A DNA stretch of 64,000 nucleotides from the NCBI GenBank assembly GCA_025529335.1, contig JAMYHX010000056.1, forward strand, positions 1 to 64,000. Reading direction: 5' to 3'. The stretch is from Rhizopus sp. PT2906 (lineage: Eukaryota; Mucoromycota; Mucoromycetes; Mucorales; Rhizopodaceae). Position numbers and translations under genes: made by a program. The notes beneath the pieces are model-generated. The model was not told the origin of the DNA. It saw nothing but the letters and a program-made list of their open reading frames with translations, and did not search any database. This document shows positions 1-12,320 of the stretch, piece by piece; positions within the stretch are counted from its first letter, which is position 1, and every line of letters begins with the position of its first letter.

Positions 1-2356
1 AATATGAAGGAAAAGGTTGTGAATTCAATCATTCAACGGTAAGATTTCCTGTGGTTTTTTCTTTGTGAAAAACAAAAGCTGATATAGTAACTTTTTATAA
101 AAGAATGCTACAACAAGTCAAGTAGAGTAAGTTCACTTCACTTGTCATAACAAAGGTTTTAACGTGTTTATATTAGCAATATGAAACCAAAAACACCAAC
201 AACTTCAACAATTAGTAATGTCAATGCACCTGAATTTGTTCCTCGTTTTGCCTCAGAAGGCAACACACCGACATTTGCTGGTAAGAGAAAGAAAAACGTA
301 CTCATAGCTACGAAACTAATCATAAGTTATTACAGAGGCCTTGACTAGTACGAATGTGTATGTTTATAAAAACGGATAGATATCAACTTCAGCTAATCAT
401 ATTTCTACAGCACTTCAACCCAAGAACCATCAACCTCACAGCTGAATGATAGTTTTTCTCGACTCAACATATCACCTCATGTAAGTTTCAATAATACACA
501 CCTTCAACAAGTATTTAAATATTATTCTATATATATATATATATATATACAGGATCAAGTTGATCAACAACAACCAGCAATACACGATCAACTACCGGAA
601 GCTGGACATGATTACATACAACAGCATCCATTTATGCTTCCAGCAGCAGATCCTTACATGTTTATGAACCATACAACTAATTTTCTTAGACAGCCTGTAA
701 TTATGCATTGATACAATCCAAGATTATTATCTCTTACTCATATATGATCATAGTTGCAACACCATTTTTACTCGTCTTCTTTATCACACACAAAAGTTCT
801 ACTCTTACCTCACCAAAGATTGATTAATTCATTCTTCATTCCGGATAAACTAAGAGAGGAACTGACACAGCGTAATGAGGCACAGTGGATGACATCGAAT
901 GATCAATCATTGCCAACCGAAGTGCATGTCTATCATTCTTTATATCCTCTCGAACAAGAAAAACTTGGAAATTACAATGGATATCCAGCCACTGTATATA
1001 AAGCGACTTGCAGCATTGATAGACGAAGCTATGCGCTTGTAAGAATCGAAGGATATTCAAATGTGAATGAATCAGCTGTGTCTATTGCAGAAGTGTGGCG
1101 GAATGTCAGACACTGCAATATTGTTTCGTTTCGAGAGGGATTTACTACCAAAGCATTTGGCGATGACTGTAAGAAAGGGAAATAATATTATGATCGGGAA
1201 CTGATGCATTCCTTCTATTATAGCCATTGTGTTTGTTTACGACTACCATCCATGTGCAAAGACACTTTTACAGCATTATTTCAGATCACCAAAACAAATG
1301 TTTAAACCTGCCGTATCAACACAGAGCAAAGGAGCGCCATTACTGGTATCTGAGAAAACATTATGGAGCTATATTGTGCAGATAACATCTGCCATCAAAA
1401 CAATTCATAGCTCTGGATTAGCCTGCAGAAATATACAGTTGAATAGAATCTTGATTACAGGAGAAGATCGAATAAGGCTTACTGGTGTTGGCATCTTGGA
1501 TGTCTTGCAAGGCGAAGCAGACCAACAGTTAATAGAATACCAGGTAAAAAATAGAAAGAGTATTTGGATATCAATTTGACAAAGAAAATTGGGGTGTAGC
1601 AACAAGACTTTATATCTCTTGGTACACTGATTATACAGCTAGCATGTAATTTATCAACGCCTTCTCAGAACATCACACAGTCTCTTGAATACCTATCGCG
1701 AATGTATTCGGAGGACTTAAAGATCTTTGTATCCGTTTTGATGGATGAAAATACGCCTAAATCAATTGATGACATACTAATAATGATTGCTCCACGCATA
1801 CTAGAAAAGATCAACCGTAACCATTTGTAAGAGAAATAACCATGTATAAAAAAGTCGAGGCTAACACCAAGTTGGGGGATAGCCATAATGATGACCTAGA
1901 ACAGTGTTTAGGACAGGAATTAGAAAATGGTAGACTAGTCAGATTAATATCCAAAATGGGATTTATTAATGAGCGACCAGAGTAAGTTGAGTAGTTATAT
2001 AGGAGCACAGATTGTTAAAGGTGAATTCTAGGTTTGATATGGATCCAAGTTGGTCAGAGACAGGCGATCGATATTTAATCAAACTATTTAGAGATTACGT
2101 GTTTCATCAAGTAGATGAACATGGCCAACCTGTCATTGACATGGTTCATGTGTTGACGTGTTTGAAAAAGGTAATATTTCTGGTTGGGATCACATACGTC
2201 AATTAACTGCTCCCCCATTTGTAGTTGGATGCAGGCGTTGATGAAAAGATCATGCTGATGTCTAGAGATGAAAAGTCATGTTTAATAGTAAGCTACAAAG
2301 AAATCAAGAACTGTATTATGTCTGCTTATGCAGACTTGAGCTCAGGCAGGAAATAA
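1..2356 (+). CDS. PAN3: PAN3, poly(A)-nuclease deadenylation complex regulatory subunit (5' end outside window)
   Basis: PAN3 is the pseudokinase subunit that recruits the PAN2 nuclease to poly(A)-binding protein for cytoplasmic mRNA poly(A) trimming. The window opens inside the N-terminal CCCH zinc finger (KGCEFNH), followed by a PAM2-like motif (NVNAPEFVP, about 220-245). The pseudokinase domain follows (FFIPDKLREEL, EVHVYHSLYPLE, VYDYHP) and then the C-terminal knob (NGRLVRL, FINERPE, WSETGDRYLIKLFRDY). Exons: 1-38, 104-126, 177-280, 336-357, 411-480, 553-696, 754-1168, 1224-1543, 1600-1826, 1883-1981, 2032-2170, 2225-2356. All phases close with this table. The stop is TAA at 2354. The two tiny exons (23 and 22 nt) are inferred from phase and splice consensus. 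Identity is certain; transcript data would be needed to fix the N-terminal exons. Confidence 0.93.
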
Positions 2357-2378
2357 TAAAAAAAGATGAATATGCAAT

Positions 2379-4601
2379 TTATTGTAATGTAAAGTTTTTG
2401 AGAGGATCCAGCTTGAATTTGAGTTCTTTAAGCTTGCTACTCGTTGGATTCCACATCTCAAATAAGCGAAATAGACTGTTCAGTTCTGTCTTTAACTCTT
2501 CATGAGCAAGAATGGACGGGTCACTACAGATACCACGCATAGCCCAAGGGATGTAGTATGGATTTGAACTCTGCTTGGCCTTGAATGGTTCTATGGTAGC
2601 AACTTCTTGAGGTTTCATCAGGTTACGACGGGTATAGTCTCCGAAAGGTGACACTTCAAACGTATACCGAACAGCGGTCATATATACATTGAGTTCTTCA
2701 TAAATGGTTGAATGACCGCCTTCGATGACATAGATGCTTCCTGCCAAAACCTCGCTTAAATGCGTCACAAGACCATGGTCTGACAAACCAAGGTTACGTA
2801 ACCGTAGTGCAAACACGACGAGATGAATTAAAAAGTCACCAGAAGAATAAAAATGACCATCAATATAGATTGTTCTTAGAATGTTTGGATGGGTCAAATT
2901 TGACATGACTGCAGAATATAGAGGAACAACTTGATCTTGCATAGAGCCAGTCAGGACAACTTTAACATTGGATTTTAGGATGTAAGCCAGGGATTGGTGA
3001 TAATGCATGGATATTGGACTGTTTGAATCCATAAATTCAAATAGCTCACGTGCGGCATCTGCTTCAAAGTACTGTATACATGTTTACTAAATGTGCAATG
3101 ATGCTATTTTTTCCTTATACGCGTACCTTGACAATCAGGCTGCCTTTCAATGCAGGAAAGGGACCTTGAGAAATCCCAGCCATGGCCAAGAGACAGATGG
3201 ACTGTCTAAATGTATGGATATGGCCTCTTTCTAACAGTTTTTTAAGTAGCATGACAGAGACAGGAGTCCCTTGGGAATGTGTTGCCCAGAAAATAACGTC
3301 GGCGGAGGATACAGCATCTAGCCATCGAGAATTATCTACTAATCTTTGATACAGCAGATTGACTCTATCCTGCACCTTTCCTTCGCCTTCCAAAGGTACA
3401 AGAGTGATGGCATGATCAGGTAATGTGACCTGATGCTCTGTTTTGAAATATTGTTTAATGGCCATAGCCATTTGCTCACAAAACTTGACAGATGTCCCTG
3501 TAGGTTCGCCTATCATGCTACGAACAAGCTGATGAAGCAATGATCAATATGAATCGGCTTTTAAACAATAAATGGGTTTACCTTCATCGGAAACCACCCA
3601 TGAACACCTATGATGACGATTCGTTTATCCATAAAACTCTTTTCAGGGTCTAATGACTTGATATCTTGAACAAAAGAGGAAAATTTCTCTCTTACTTTTT
3701 TTGCTATCCAGTGAGATGTGCTTACGTCTTCTTGCTTTGTCGGCTTCGGGATTAGTATAGAGTTGACCATGTTGATTGCTCTAATAATAAAGCTATCATA
3801 TGGAGCTGGTTGTGGAGACGGTTGTCGAGTAAACAATGATTCAAATTGAGGCAGAACCTCATTATTCTGTCTTCTTAGTGAATTATTTGAAGGTGATAAT
3901 CTGATGGTATATGTTTTACTTTTTGTTATTTTATGTAGCTGTTGTTCATAACTGTTCATGGAAGCAATGTCTATACTTGAGTCTCTACGGTCTAATCGAT
4001 GGTCATCTTGAATCTTCTTGCTTAACGTGCTACTTTTTAGTCTATTCAAATCAGTACTGGTATCAGATGAAGACTCTGCTAACTGGTGATGATTGTGGTA
4101 ATGCTCAAAGTTCTTTTCCATTTCTTTTGTTAAATAGCTAATAGCTGTTGTTGGTGGTGAATGCTCTATTAATTCGTCATGGTCATAGTATGGTATAACG
4201 TTCCCATTTGCTGATATACTAGTAGAGAATGTGATAGGGGCTACTTTGGATGATTGTAATCGTAGTGGTGAAGGCTGATAAATAGGTACATCAGGTTTCT
4301 GTAAAAACTCTTGAGTTGGTTTGTTTAATTTTTCTACAGATAACGATAAGGAAGTGGCATTCGATGTTTCATCATATATACAGTCGCTTATTGTCACATT
4401 AACAGAGGTTGACTTGACACTTGCGGGTAGTTTTGAAGTAAGTGTTGACTTCTCGCTCTTTAACTGACTTCTTTTTATCGGGTGCTGCTTTTGATTTTGT
4501 CTTTTATTGTTTATCATCAACCAGCTGAGCATGTATATAAAGTGTTGAAAGAGGAAATAAAAGAGATAAATGGTCGCTTGCTTTTTATACACTACAGCCA
4601 A
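2379..4601 (-). CDS. YML020W-like alpha/beta hydrolase-fold protein
   Basis: Three exons (4601-3582, 3528-3127, 3071-2379) give 704 aa. The N-terminal about 300 residues are Ser/Thr/Gln-rich and low in conservation. After them comes IIGVHGWFPMK joined across intron 1 to LVRSMIGEPTGTS, then a lipase-type nucleophile elbow THSQGTP, a VLTGSMQDQVVPLYS segment and GGHSTIYEE (possible catalytic His). This order matches the uncharacterised yeast YML020W family, which has an alpha/beta hydrolase fold. No substrate is known to me and no signal peptide is obvious. The start at 4601 could instead be the Met 24 codons downstream. The stop lies 22 bp from the convergent PAN3 stop. Family assignment is firm; function is not. 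Confidence 0.85.
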
Positions 4602-6096
4602 AAAGAGAGAGAGCTACTATACATGTGATCTACTTGCTTCCCCCTTTTTTTTTCCGTGACAGATCAGGCATATAGTCATTCCAGAAGGTAAGATTGCGGC
4701 CTTTCAAAATATATGTCCGGTCTTTTTTTGCAAATCAAAGCTGTTCAAACCAGGTGGTTGCCTTAACCTCGGACAATTGATTCGACGTAATACTTTCCCG
4801 AAGAAGTAGACTTCATGATCATACTTGTGTCTATTGGTTATTCTTTTTTAAAAAAAAAATAAAGAAAAAGAAAAATCCCTGTTAGACCTACTCTCTTTGT
4901 GTTTGATAAAAAAAAGAGGGAATGGGCCCAGCGATCACTGTGTATCAAATGTTCCTTACTACGAAAAGTTACTATATGCGGTAAAGCCGTCCAGACAAAA
5001 ATCCTTTAGATGGGCCATATTCGAAAAGACTAGTATCTTGTAGATCTCAACTCTTCTTTTGCTTTTTATCAGCAACCAAGATAGATTACTATCTATCACA
5101 TATCATTCTTCCCTTCAAGACCCTAAAGTATGATATCTCTTTCTGATAAACAAATCGTTTTTAAAGCCCTCTTGCTGTATGTAATGGCCAAATATCGACA
5201 AAAACCAAGACTTTAAGCTCTTCCTAAATTACTGTTGACTAGTTTTATTTGCTACTTGATAAAAGCTTCTCACTCACTTCACAGCCACTGATATTATATC
5301 ATATGATTAACCACTGTCTTTCTTTGATTGATTCTCACCTTTGCATACATTGAAAGAAATATACATGCACGCTCTCAAAACAATACACCAGATATCGCAC
5401 GTCTAAAGCATATTTCCCAATCAAAGCACCATTGTTATTTCAGAACCAGATACAATACAGAATAATAGAGAGAACTAAAGTAGATGCTTTCTGATTATTT
5501 GATTTACAGTTTCTATGCTACCGATCGGATGCTTTGGGAAGCCAACACTGCTACACAAAAGCACACTCTACGCTTAAATTGTGAGCAAGATTAAAAAGGG
5601 AAAAATGAATAAAAAGACTGTTCTATTTTGACCCTGACACGATGCAGTGGACATACCCAATAATTTATTTATGCAGGAGTGAAAAAAAGGAGGGGGTATT
5701 GTAATATATTCCTTAATTACTAGTAGCACACATTCATACAATAATGCCAAGGAGTGTAACTCTCTTCTTTTCATTCCTCTTTTCCCTTTTTAATCGTATT
5801 TATATGACTTTATATAGAATATCGAAAAACAAATACAATAAACTTGAAGAAACCGAGCAGATTTCCAGATTTACGTGGCCACAGATAAAATACCCTTCAA
5901 CCAAACAGACTCGAGGTTACTTGACAATGATGAAACTAAAGAAAATGTTTACAATATAACTAGTAATGATTGTATGCCCTTTAAAAATACTCCAAAATAT
6001 GGCTCAAATGGCTTTTTTTTATATTGTTTTTTCAATTGTAAAAAAGATGTTGTCTTCTGGCTTTAATAAAGTATATTGGTTTATTCAGAACTTCCA
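4602..6096. other. Intergenic region, no supported gene
   Basis: About 1.5 kb between the hydrolase start and the HsbA-like stop. It is AT-rich with short A/T runs. The only ORFs are short, AT-biased and without recognisable motifs. It should hold the promoter of the minus-strand hydrolase gene on its left side. Confidence 0.6.
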
Positions 6097-6757
6097 TTAA
6101 ATTTTAAAAGCGGCGTTTACGTTACTAAAAGCAGAATTAATCTTTGTAATATACTCAGCAACATCATTATGGCGGCTTTCAGGCATGGCGGTAAGAATAC
6201 AACCAGTCAAGGTGTCCACCTTGGGTTGTAACTTTTCAAGATCAGCCTTGACAGCAGGTGTAGTATTTTCAACAGCATCAAATTCGCCCTTTTTAGCGAC
6301 CAGAGCGTTCAAGGCGCTTTCAACATCAACTGCAAGTACCTGAGAAACAGAAATGAGAGAGGCAGCTTCGTCATCAGAGACAGCAGAATGAATGGTACAG
6401 CAGCTAGCACCGGCTCCGTCAACAGTGTCTATAAGGGCTTGTTCGCTGTTTAGCACACCAACGGCACCATCAGAACCAGCAGCGGAGAGGTAGGTATTGA
6501 CCTAAGTTCAAGTAATAGTTAATACAAATATTACTCAGAACGGTGTAATCTTACAGCGTTGGCGGTGATCTTGAGTTGATTCTGAAGAGATGTCAAATCA
6601 TTGACACAGGTTTGAACTTCGGCACTAGCACGGGCGTTCAAAGTGGCAGCGTTGGCTATCAAATGAAGAAGATCGATTAAGACATCTTTAATATATGAGT
6701 TTAGGCTTTACCAGCAATAGCAAAAGTGGAAGCAAGAGCAAAAAGTGTAAAACGCAT
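6097..6757 (-). CDS. HsbA-like secreted hydrophobic-surface-binding protein
   Basis: Exons 6757-6712, 6655-6555 and 6501-6097 give 183 aa. The protein starts with a clear signal peptide (MRFTLFALASTFAIAGANA). The mature chain is Ala/Val/Asp-rich and helical, with conserved-looking Cys in VQTCVNDL, SCCTIHS and TGCIL. Length and pattern match the HsbA family (PF12296), secreted fungal proteins that adsorb to hydrophobic surfaces and can help recruit hydrolases. A TATAAATAG box lies on the minus strand at about 6802-6811, roughly 50 nt upstream of the start. The family call is from pattern recognition; the exact role is inferred. Confidence 0.8.
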
Positions 6758-7288
6758 TTTCATCAGATAATGAACAGACAAAAAGTCAAAAACAACTGTG
6801 GGCTATTTATACTAAATTCTCCAAGGGGGATAGTCAGAATCTTTGCTATTCTCTTTCTCTCTTTCTCTCTTTATATATACACGCATATGAATTGATAAAG
6901 GTGATATAACTAGAGATGAACCAAACGTGTCGTATAAAGATAAAAGACAGAAATCATCTAACCTGACAACTTACTAACATAACTTTGCTCCACACGTTCA
7001 TTGAAACAAGCTGTAAGAGTCACCAAATATGAATATTAGACAAGATATCAACACCCTTAAAAATGCTTCCAAAGGACTATAATATTCAAGCTAATTATAC
7101 TAAAAGTGCGACACTGGTAACCCACAAACACATACAAATATATATACATATATATATACTCTCTTGTATCAAATGATATGATAGTCAGCATTAAATTAGT
7201 TTATGACACTTTTTAATCTACAATAGAACAATTTTGTAATAAAGGCAGAGACTTTCTTTTAATTCCCCCTGATTACAGAAATATGCTT
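6758..7288. other. Intergenic, HsbA-like promoter and glucosidase 3' flank
   Basis: About 530 bp containing the HsbA-like promoter (minus-strand TATA near 6805), a CT run near 6850 and TA-alternating tracts near 7140-7160. No coding sequence is seen. Confidence 0.6.
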
Positions 7289-10133
7289 CTAATATTTTTC
7301 TGCCATAATCAACAAGACTAGACTGGTCCATCCTGTAAATGGATGACTACGCATGCCATGTCCATCATCCTGAGAGTACTGTTCCCAAACATAGCCTGTT
7401 CTCTTGTACTCCTTGTACACGTTACGAATTATGTTTTCTCTTAGTTGGGTATAGATTGTTTGTGCGCGAGCTTGGAAGGGACCTGGTGTATGCATATAAT
7501 TCTTTAAAAAAAATGCAGTTAGGGGTTAAATTTGGGGGAGTACGTATTTGCAGAAACTACTTTACCTTGTATAGACTCTGTAGTGTCAAATAGTTAATAT
7601 TTAACCAAACAGGTCCTCTCCAGTAATTCTCTCCTGTACCAAAGAAAGGGTCTGATGCAGATAGTGAACGGAGACCGTAAGACGACCAGAGCTCTTGCTC
7701 ATCTTGTATCATGTCTAGAATAGCGCCCAATTTTGGTGAATCAGCAGGTAAAAGGCCCAAGGCCATTGGGAATAAAGAAAGATAGCCTTTGTGGCATACG
7801 TGAATAGGAGACTGTGTCTCATCTAGTGCTTGGTCACAGTACATTTGCTTTTCTTCATTCCAATGTAGATAATCAAGATTTGCCAATATATCCTGTTGGA
7901 TTTGGGCATACTCGTTCATGTCTTTATCGTATTCAGAGCCTAATTTGTGAGCGATCTCCTTTAATAAACCAGTACAAAAAGCCATCCAGGAATGAAGGTC
8001 AAGATGAAGTTCACCTACACTAGGATCACCTCGAGGATAGTCATCAAGACCAGATGTAAGTGTATGGTTTGGTGTACGTCCTCTCCAACGATAGGCTTCA
8101 TCATTGGGTGCTTCGCGTCCAAATTTCTTCAAGTGACCGCGCTGAGTTGAGCGGAACCAAAGCCAGTTTTGACGAAGCTTTGGATAAATGGCTTTAAGCC
8201 AATGATTTGCTAATTCTGATTGATCGAGGTGCAAGTTTCGCAAGACGGAGGATTCGTCCAGTGTCCCCATCCTTAATTGACTGTCTACCATACTTTCTAA
8301 TAGCTTTTGTTGCTGATGTGCTTCCAAGCGATCAATGAAATGCTTGATAGCGAGATATAGCGTAGGAGGATTAGCATAATGAGGGAATTGAGTTTGGAAC
8401 TCTGGTGGGACTTTGCTACGTGCCTCCTCTCCAAGGATCTGCTCACGAGCTACCCATCCATTTTCATCAATCAAGGACACCCAATGCTTGATAATATCTA
8501 GGCTAAGATCATTATCCCATTCACCAATTAAGAGTTGATGGAATCCTTCGTCCCTACAATACTTTTTTAATACTCGGCGCATTTTTTTACTTCCAGCTAA
8601 ATGTTACCAATAGAATCCACGAGGAAAGAAAGGTCGACTAGGTGTAGCTGTAAAGAGTGCTTGGGGCTTGGTTAGCTCAGGTCTAACTGGCTCTCCCTTG
8701 AAATCCTCTTCATCCAGCATAGGAGAGTGCGATCGATCGACAACAGAAGATCCATGGAAATAGCCTATGCCTCCTAAAAGATTACTCAATAGATATTGAG
8801 CAAATTCCACCTTATTATTTGAGAATCCCTTCTCTTTCAGGCGGAAGGTCGCTTCAAATCTAGCATTAAATTCTTCTTCTTTGTTAACGAGTGCTGCTCC
8901 AAGCTTTTCACCTTTTGTAGACAAGGTTAATTAAAGAACTAGACAAATAATTGGCCAACTTACTCGTCAAAGGCTTTTCAGAGCTAAATGAATGAAATAA
9001 AACATCAAACTATGAACAAGAAGTCAGATACAGGCTGGATTTCCGTTTAAATTGTTCGAGGTTACCTGAAATTCACCTTGAAAGACTTTCTGAAATGTAT
9101 AAAAGTTGGCTACTTCATCCTCTTCTTCAATTAAGCGGTTGCTCAAGGTAAAGAGCTTGTATGGTTGTGTATATATTTCCTCTTGTGGAATACCCTCATT
9201 TTGCACTTTTTGTTGAGCATTCATGACCAGTTCCTCAGAGATGATATCTACAAGGCATAGCACTTAGCCAACCTATATCATTTACATTCTTTTACCTTAC
9301 CTTTTGCTCTCCAGACCTTTCCTGTAGGCACTTCTTTACCAGACCATTGAGTGCGAGCAAGATCCTGTTGAATACCTTGGCTCGGGTATGTGTTTAAAGG
9401 GCCTAGAAGACATGTAAGCAAATATGATTCTCAATTGTAATATCAACAATACCATCTACAATCTGTATTTCAAAATCTCCAAGCTCAGGGGTATCACCTT
9501 CAAGTCTGATAGGTGACTCAAGGCCCTTCTTTGACAGCTTACTCATAAGATCAATTCCGCCTTGTCCTTCAATTCCGACATAAAATAAAACAGAAGTGAT
9601 GGAAGGAACTAGATACATTTGTTTAGCTGTTGATACAAAACAACGCTAGCTTATATTACCTTGATCATTAATGGGCGTTCCTCTAATACGCACGCCCCAA
9701 TCTCCACCATTATTTCCTCCGGGAACTTTGATAAACTCAGTATGAATTCTTATATTACTTGGTGTATCATTAATCACTTGAGAAGCAAACTCTCTTCCAT
9801 CATGCTTATGGTATCCGTATCCTGCAATATCATCCCCTTGGTCACAGGCGTGCCTTATGCCTAGCAAAAGAAAAAAAAGGTACATTAGTCAATATGAAAA
9901 AAAAAAAAACTATTCAAGCGCATACGTTGGATTCCTTGAATGTTGGCTGCATCAAACCACATGAGACCTGTCATGACTGATTCGGGTAAACGCGGTCTTG
10001 TACCAAAATAAAGATTAGGTCGATATGTTCCCCATAAGAGAGAAGAGTTTGATGCTGTTATTGGTAAAATGCTTGCCAAAGCTGCTGAAATGAAGGTTGA
10101 GATGGCGAATAATAATATATTCAGCCTTATCAT
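7289..10133 (-). CDS. CWH41: Mannosyl-oligosaccharide glucosidase (ER glucosidase I, GH63)
   Basis: This enzyme removes the distal alpha-1,2-glucose from Glc3Man9GlcNAc2 on new N-glycoproteins in the ER. Nine exons (10133-9926, 9860-9660, 9608-9453, 9402-9301, 9247-9066, 9009-8964, 8911-8608, 8553-7566, 7501-7289) close to 799 aa, the usual family length. An N-terminal hydrophobic signal/anchor (MIRLNILLFAISTFISAALA) precedes LLWGTYRPNLYFG and IRHACDQGDDI. The (alpha/alpha)6 catalytic part carries GGIGYFHG, PRGFYWDEGFHQLL (split by an intron within the Trp codon), GLDDYPRG, YWRGPVWLNINYL and HPFTGWTSLVLL. These are GH63 hallmarks. One large exon carries most of the catalytic domain. Confidence 0.95.
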
Positions 10134-10240
10134 TTCGTGTTTAGCGCAAAGAAAGAAAGAAAGAAAGAAAGAAAATAATAAAAAAGGGAAATTGTCACAC
10201 AAATACATTTATTTTACATTTAAGAAGAAAAAACAACGCT

Positions 10241-10805
10241 TTATGCTTGTTTTGCTTCTTGTTTTGCTGTTTGTTTTGCTGCTTGTTCTGCCATAAATTT
10301 TTCATATTCTCTTTGTCTTTCATATAAAACACACTTGATTCTAGCCATTGATTTTTGACACTAACACACCCTTTGGTTAAACTATGATATTGAAGATGGA
10401 AACACAGACAATACCTTTCTCATACGTCCTTCGTTGGTCCAAACTTGCTTTGGTAAATTTAAACGATTTGCTTCATGTTTTTGGGTTGCAAGTAAATTAC
10501 GCTCCTTTAATAAAACATACCATAACTTGTGAAGATCTTCAAATGATTTCTGACGAAGTTCTTTTGCTTTCCAGGAACGTCCTAACATAACAGTTGAATA
10601 TCTTTCTCTTCTCTAATTGTCATGTCTTACCTGTCCAAACCTGTTTTGGTAATGTCTGATTGTTCTCAAAGAATTGATATAAGCCTTTAGGTTTAGTTTT
10701 TGTTGTAGTTGCTGCTGTTTCAGAGAATGCAGTTGAAGATGTTGTGAATGAGCGAACTGAAGTATTAAATACTGATAGGCGACTGATTCTCTGTAAAATG
10801 GACAT
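10241..10805 (-). CDS. MRPL4: Mitochondrial large-subunit ribosomal protein uL29m (MRP-L47 family)
   Basis: Exons 10805-10631, 10581-10415 and 10360-10241 give 153 aa. The N-terminus (MSILQRISRLSVFNTSVRSF) is basic and Ser-rich, as in mitochondrial targeting sequences. The core WTGRSWKAKELRQKSFEDL followed by LHKLWYVLLKERNLL is the MRP-L47/uL29 signature, placing it near the exit tunnel of the mitoribosome. A KSMARIKCVL segment follows, and the tail is a Lys/Gln/Ala repeat (AKQTAKQEAKQA), probably disordered or helical. An upstream in-frame Met (10883) exists, but the 10805 start gives the better targeting peptide. Downstream the G-alpha 1 stop is 230 bp away. Confidence 0.9.
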
Positions 10806-11036
10806 TCTATGTACAAAAAAAAGGCGGATTTTGACAGGGACTCCTCTTTTTGTGTATAAGCCTCCTCCCCCTGTTACGGTCATTGCATATTTAAAGTCCG
10901 TTTTCCTTTTTTTTTTTTCCTTTTATTGTTTATTAAAATGGGTAATAGTAAAAAAAAAAAAAAAAAAAGACCGAGAGAGAATGGATGATGTGTGTATTAC
11001 AATATTAATGAAGCAAAATAGAAAAATAAAAAGAAA

Positions 11037-12320
11037 TTATAATAAACCAACATCACGCAAGTTATTTTGAATAATAATATCATTAACGGCAGCCATAACG
11101 AACTTAATTTGTTCTGTATCCGTTGCACATGTAAAATGAGAATAAATCTGCTTAGAATCTGACTGATTTAAGGATACAAATCTATTAAGGATATAATCCC
11201 TAGCACTTTCGTATGTCTCAGGGCCTATATAATGATTAGCTTTATTCCCCTTTGCTTAGACTATAGCATTACCTGTAAAGTCACTAAAGCTTTCCTTTAG
11301 AGGATGCTTTTGTAATTTCTCTTTAAAGATGTCAATCTTGTTCAAGAAGAGGATAATTGATGTTTTGACGAACCAACGTGAGTTACAAATTGAGTCAAAG
11401 AGAGTCAATGCTTCTTGCATGCGGTTCTAACAAAAAAAAAAGACTTTAGGATACATCAAAGAGAAAAAGCTGTTATCATGACTTACCACAGTCTCATCTT
11501 CGATCAGCACTTGATCGTATTCGGATATAGCTACCAAGAAAATAATAGCTGTAACATTTTCAAAGCAGTGAATCCATTTTTTACGTTCTGATCGCTGTCC
11601 ACCCACGTCAAACATGCGGTAAGTCAAATCTCCAATAACAAATGTGGTTTCTGTGATACCCGTTGTCTTGACACGTGATCGAAGCACATCCTGATCTGTT
11701 GGCACATAACTGATTTCTCCGATACGATCGATAGAATCAAAGTAACTATGAAAACGGTAAGCTATGATTAACAAAAGAGGTATCAAGATTACTTACTATT
11801 TAGCAGAATCATTCAGTTGATATTCGCGACTCCTATCAAACACACTTAGGAGATTGGGATCTTTCCACAGAGTCTTTATGGCTAATGCAACCTCTGGAGG
11901 TAGTGACTCACGCTCGATCTGTGTTGGTAAATCAAGGATAATTGAGGCATGATGCTTGTTTTGAGGAACAGAAAATGAAACGCCCATGTTATCCATAGCT
12001 TCCAAAATGACACGCATAGATTGTACTGTATTTGAAAAAATGATTTCTTTAAATGCCTCTCTTTCATCACGAGAGTAGCCACCGTCGTGGATCAATTTCA
12101 TTTGCTTCAAGATAGTTGATTTTCCTGATTCACCAGCACCTATTTTAGTAGAGATAATAGGGGTGAATATAAGTTAACCACAGTATTTTTGTTTTTCTTT
12201 ACCCAACAACAACATTTTCACTTCATTTCTCATATTCAGTTTATCACGCTTGATTATGTTATCGATTTCTTCATTACGGGCTTTTCCGTCATGCACTTCG
12301 TTTGATTGACAACAACCCAT
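11037..12320 (-). CDS. Heterotrimeric G-protein alpha subunit 1
   Basis: Five exons (12320-12203, 12139-11797, 11745-11487, 11426-11273, 11239-11037) close to 358 aa. MGCCQS carries the Gly2 myristoylation and Cys3 palmitoylation positions. All G boxes are intact: GAGESGKST (P-loop), RVKTTG (switch I, catalytic Arg and Mg-binding Thr), DVGGQRSERKKW (switch II), FLNKID and CATDT. The C-terminus QNNLRDVGLL is G-alpha-i-like but lacks the Cys at -4. It acts at the plasma membrane downstream of GPCRs. A second paralogue (G-alpha 2) lies 24 kb away and shares an identical 343-nt second exon length and several intron phases. Confidence 0.97.
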
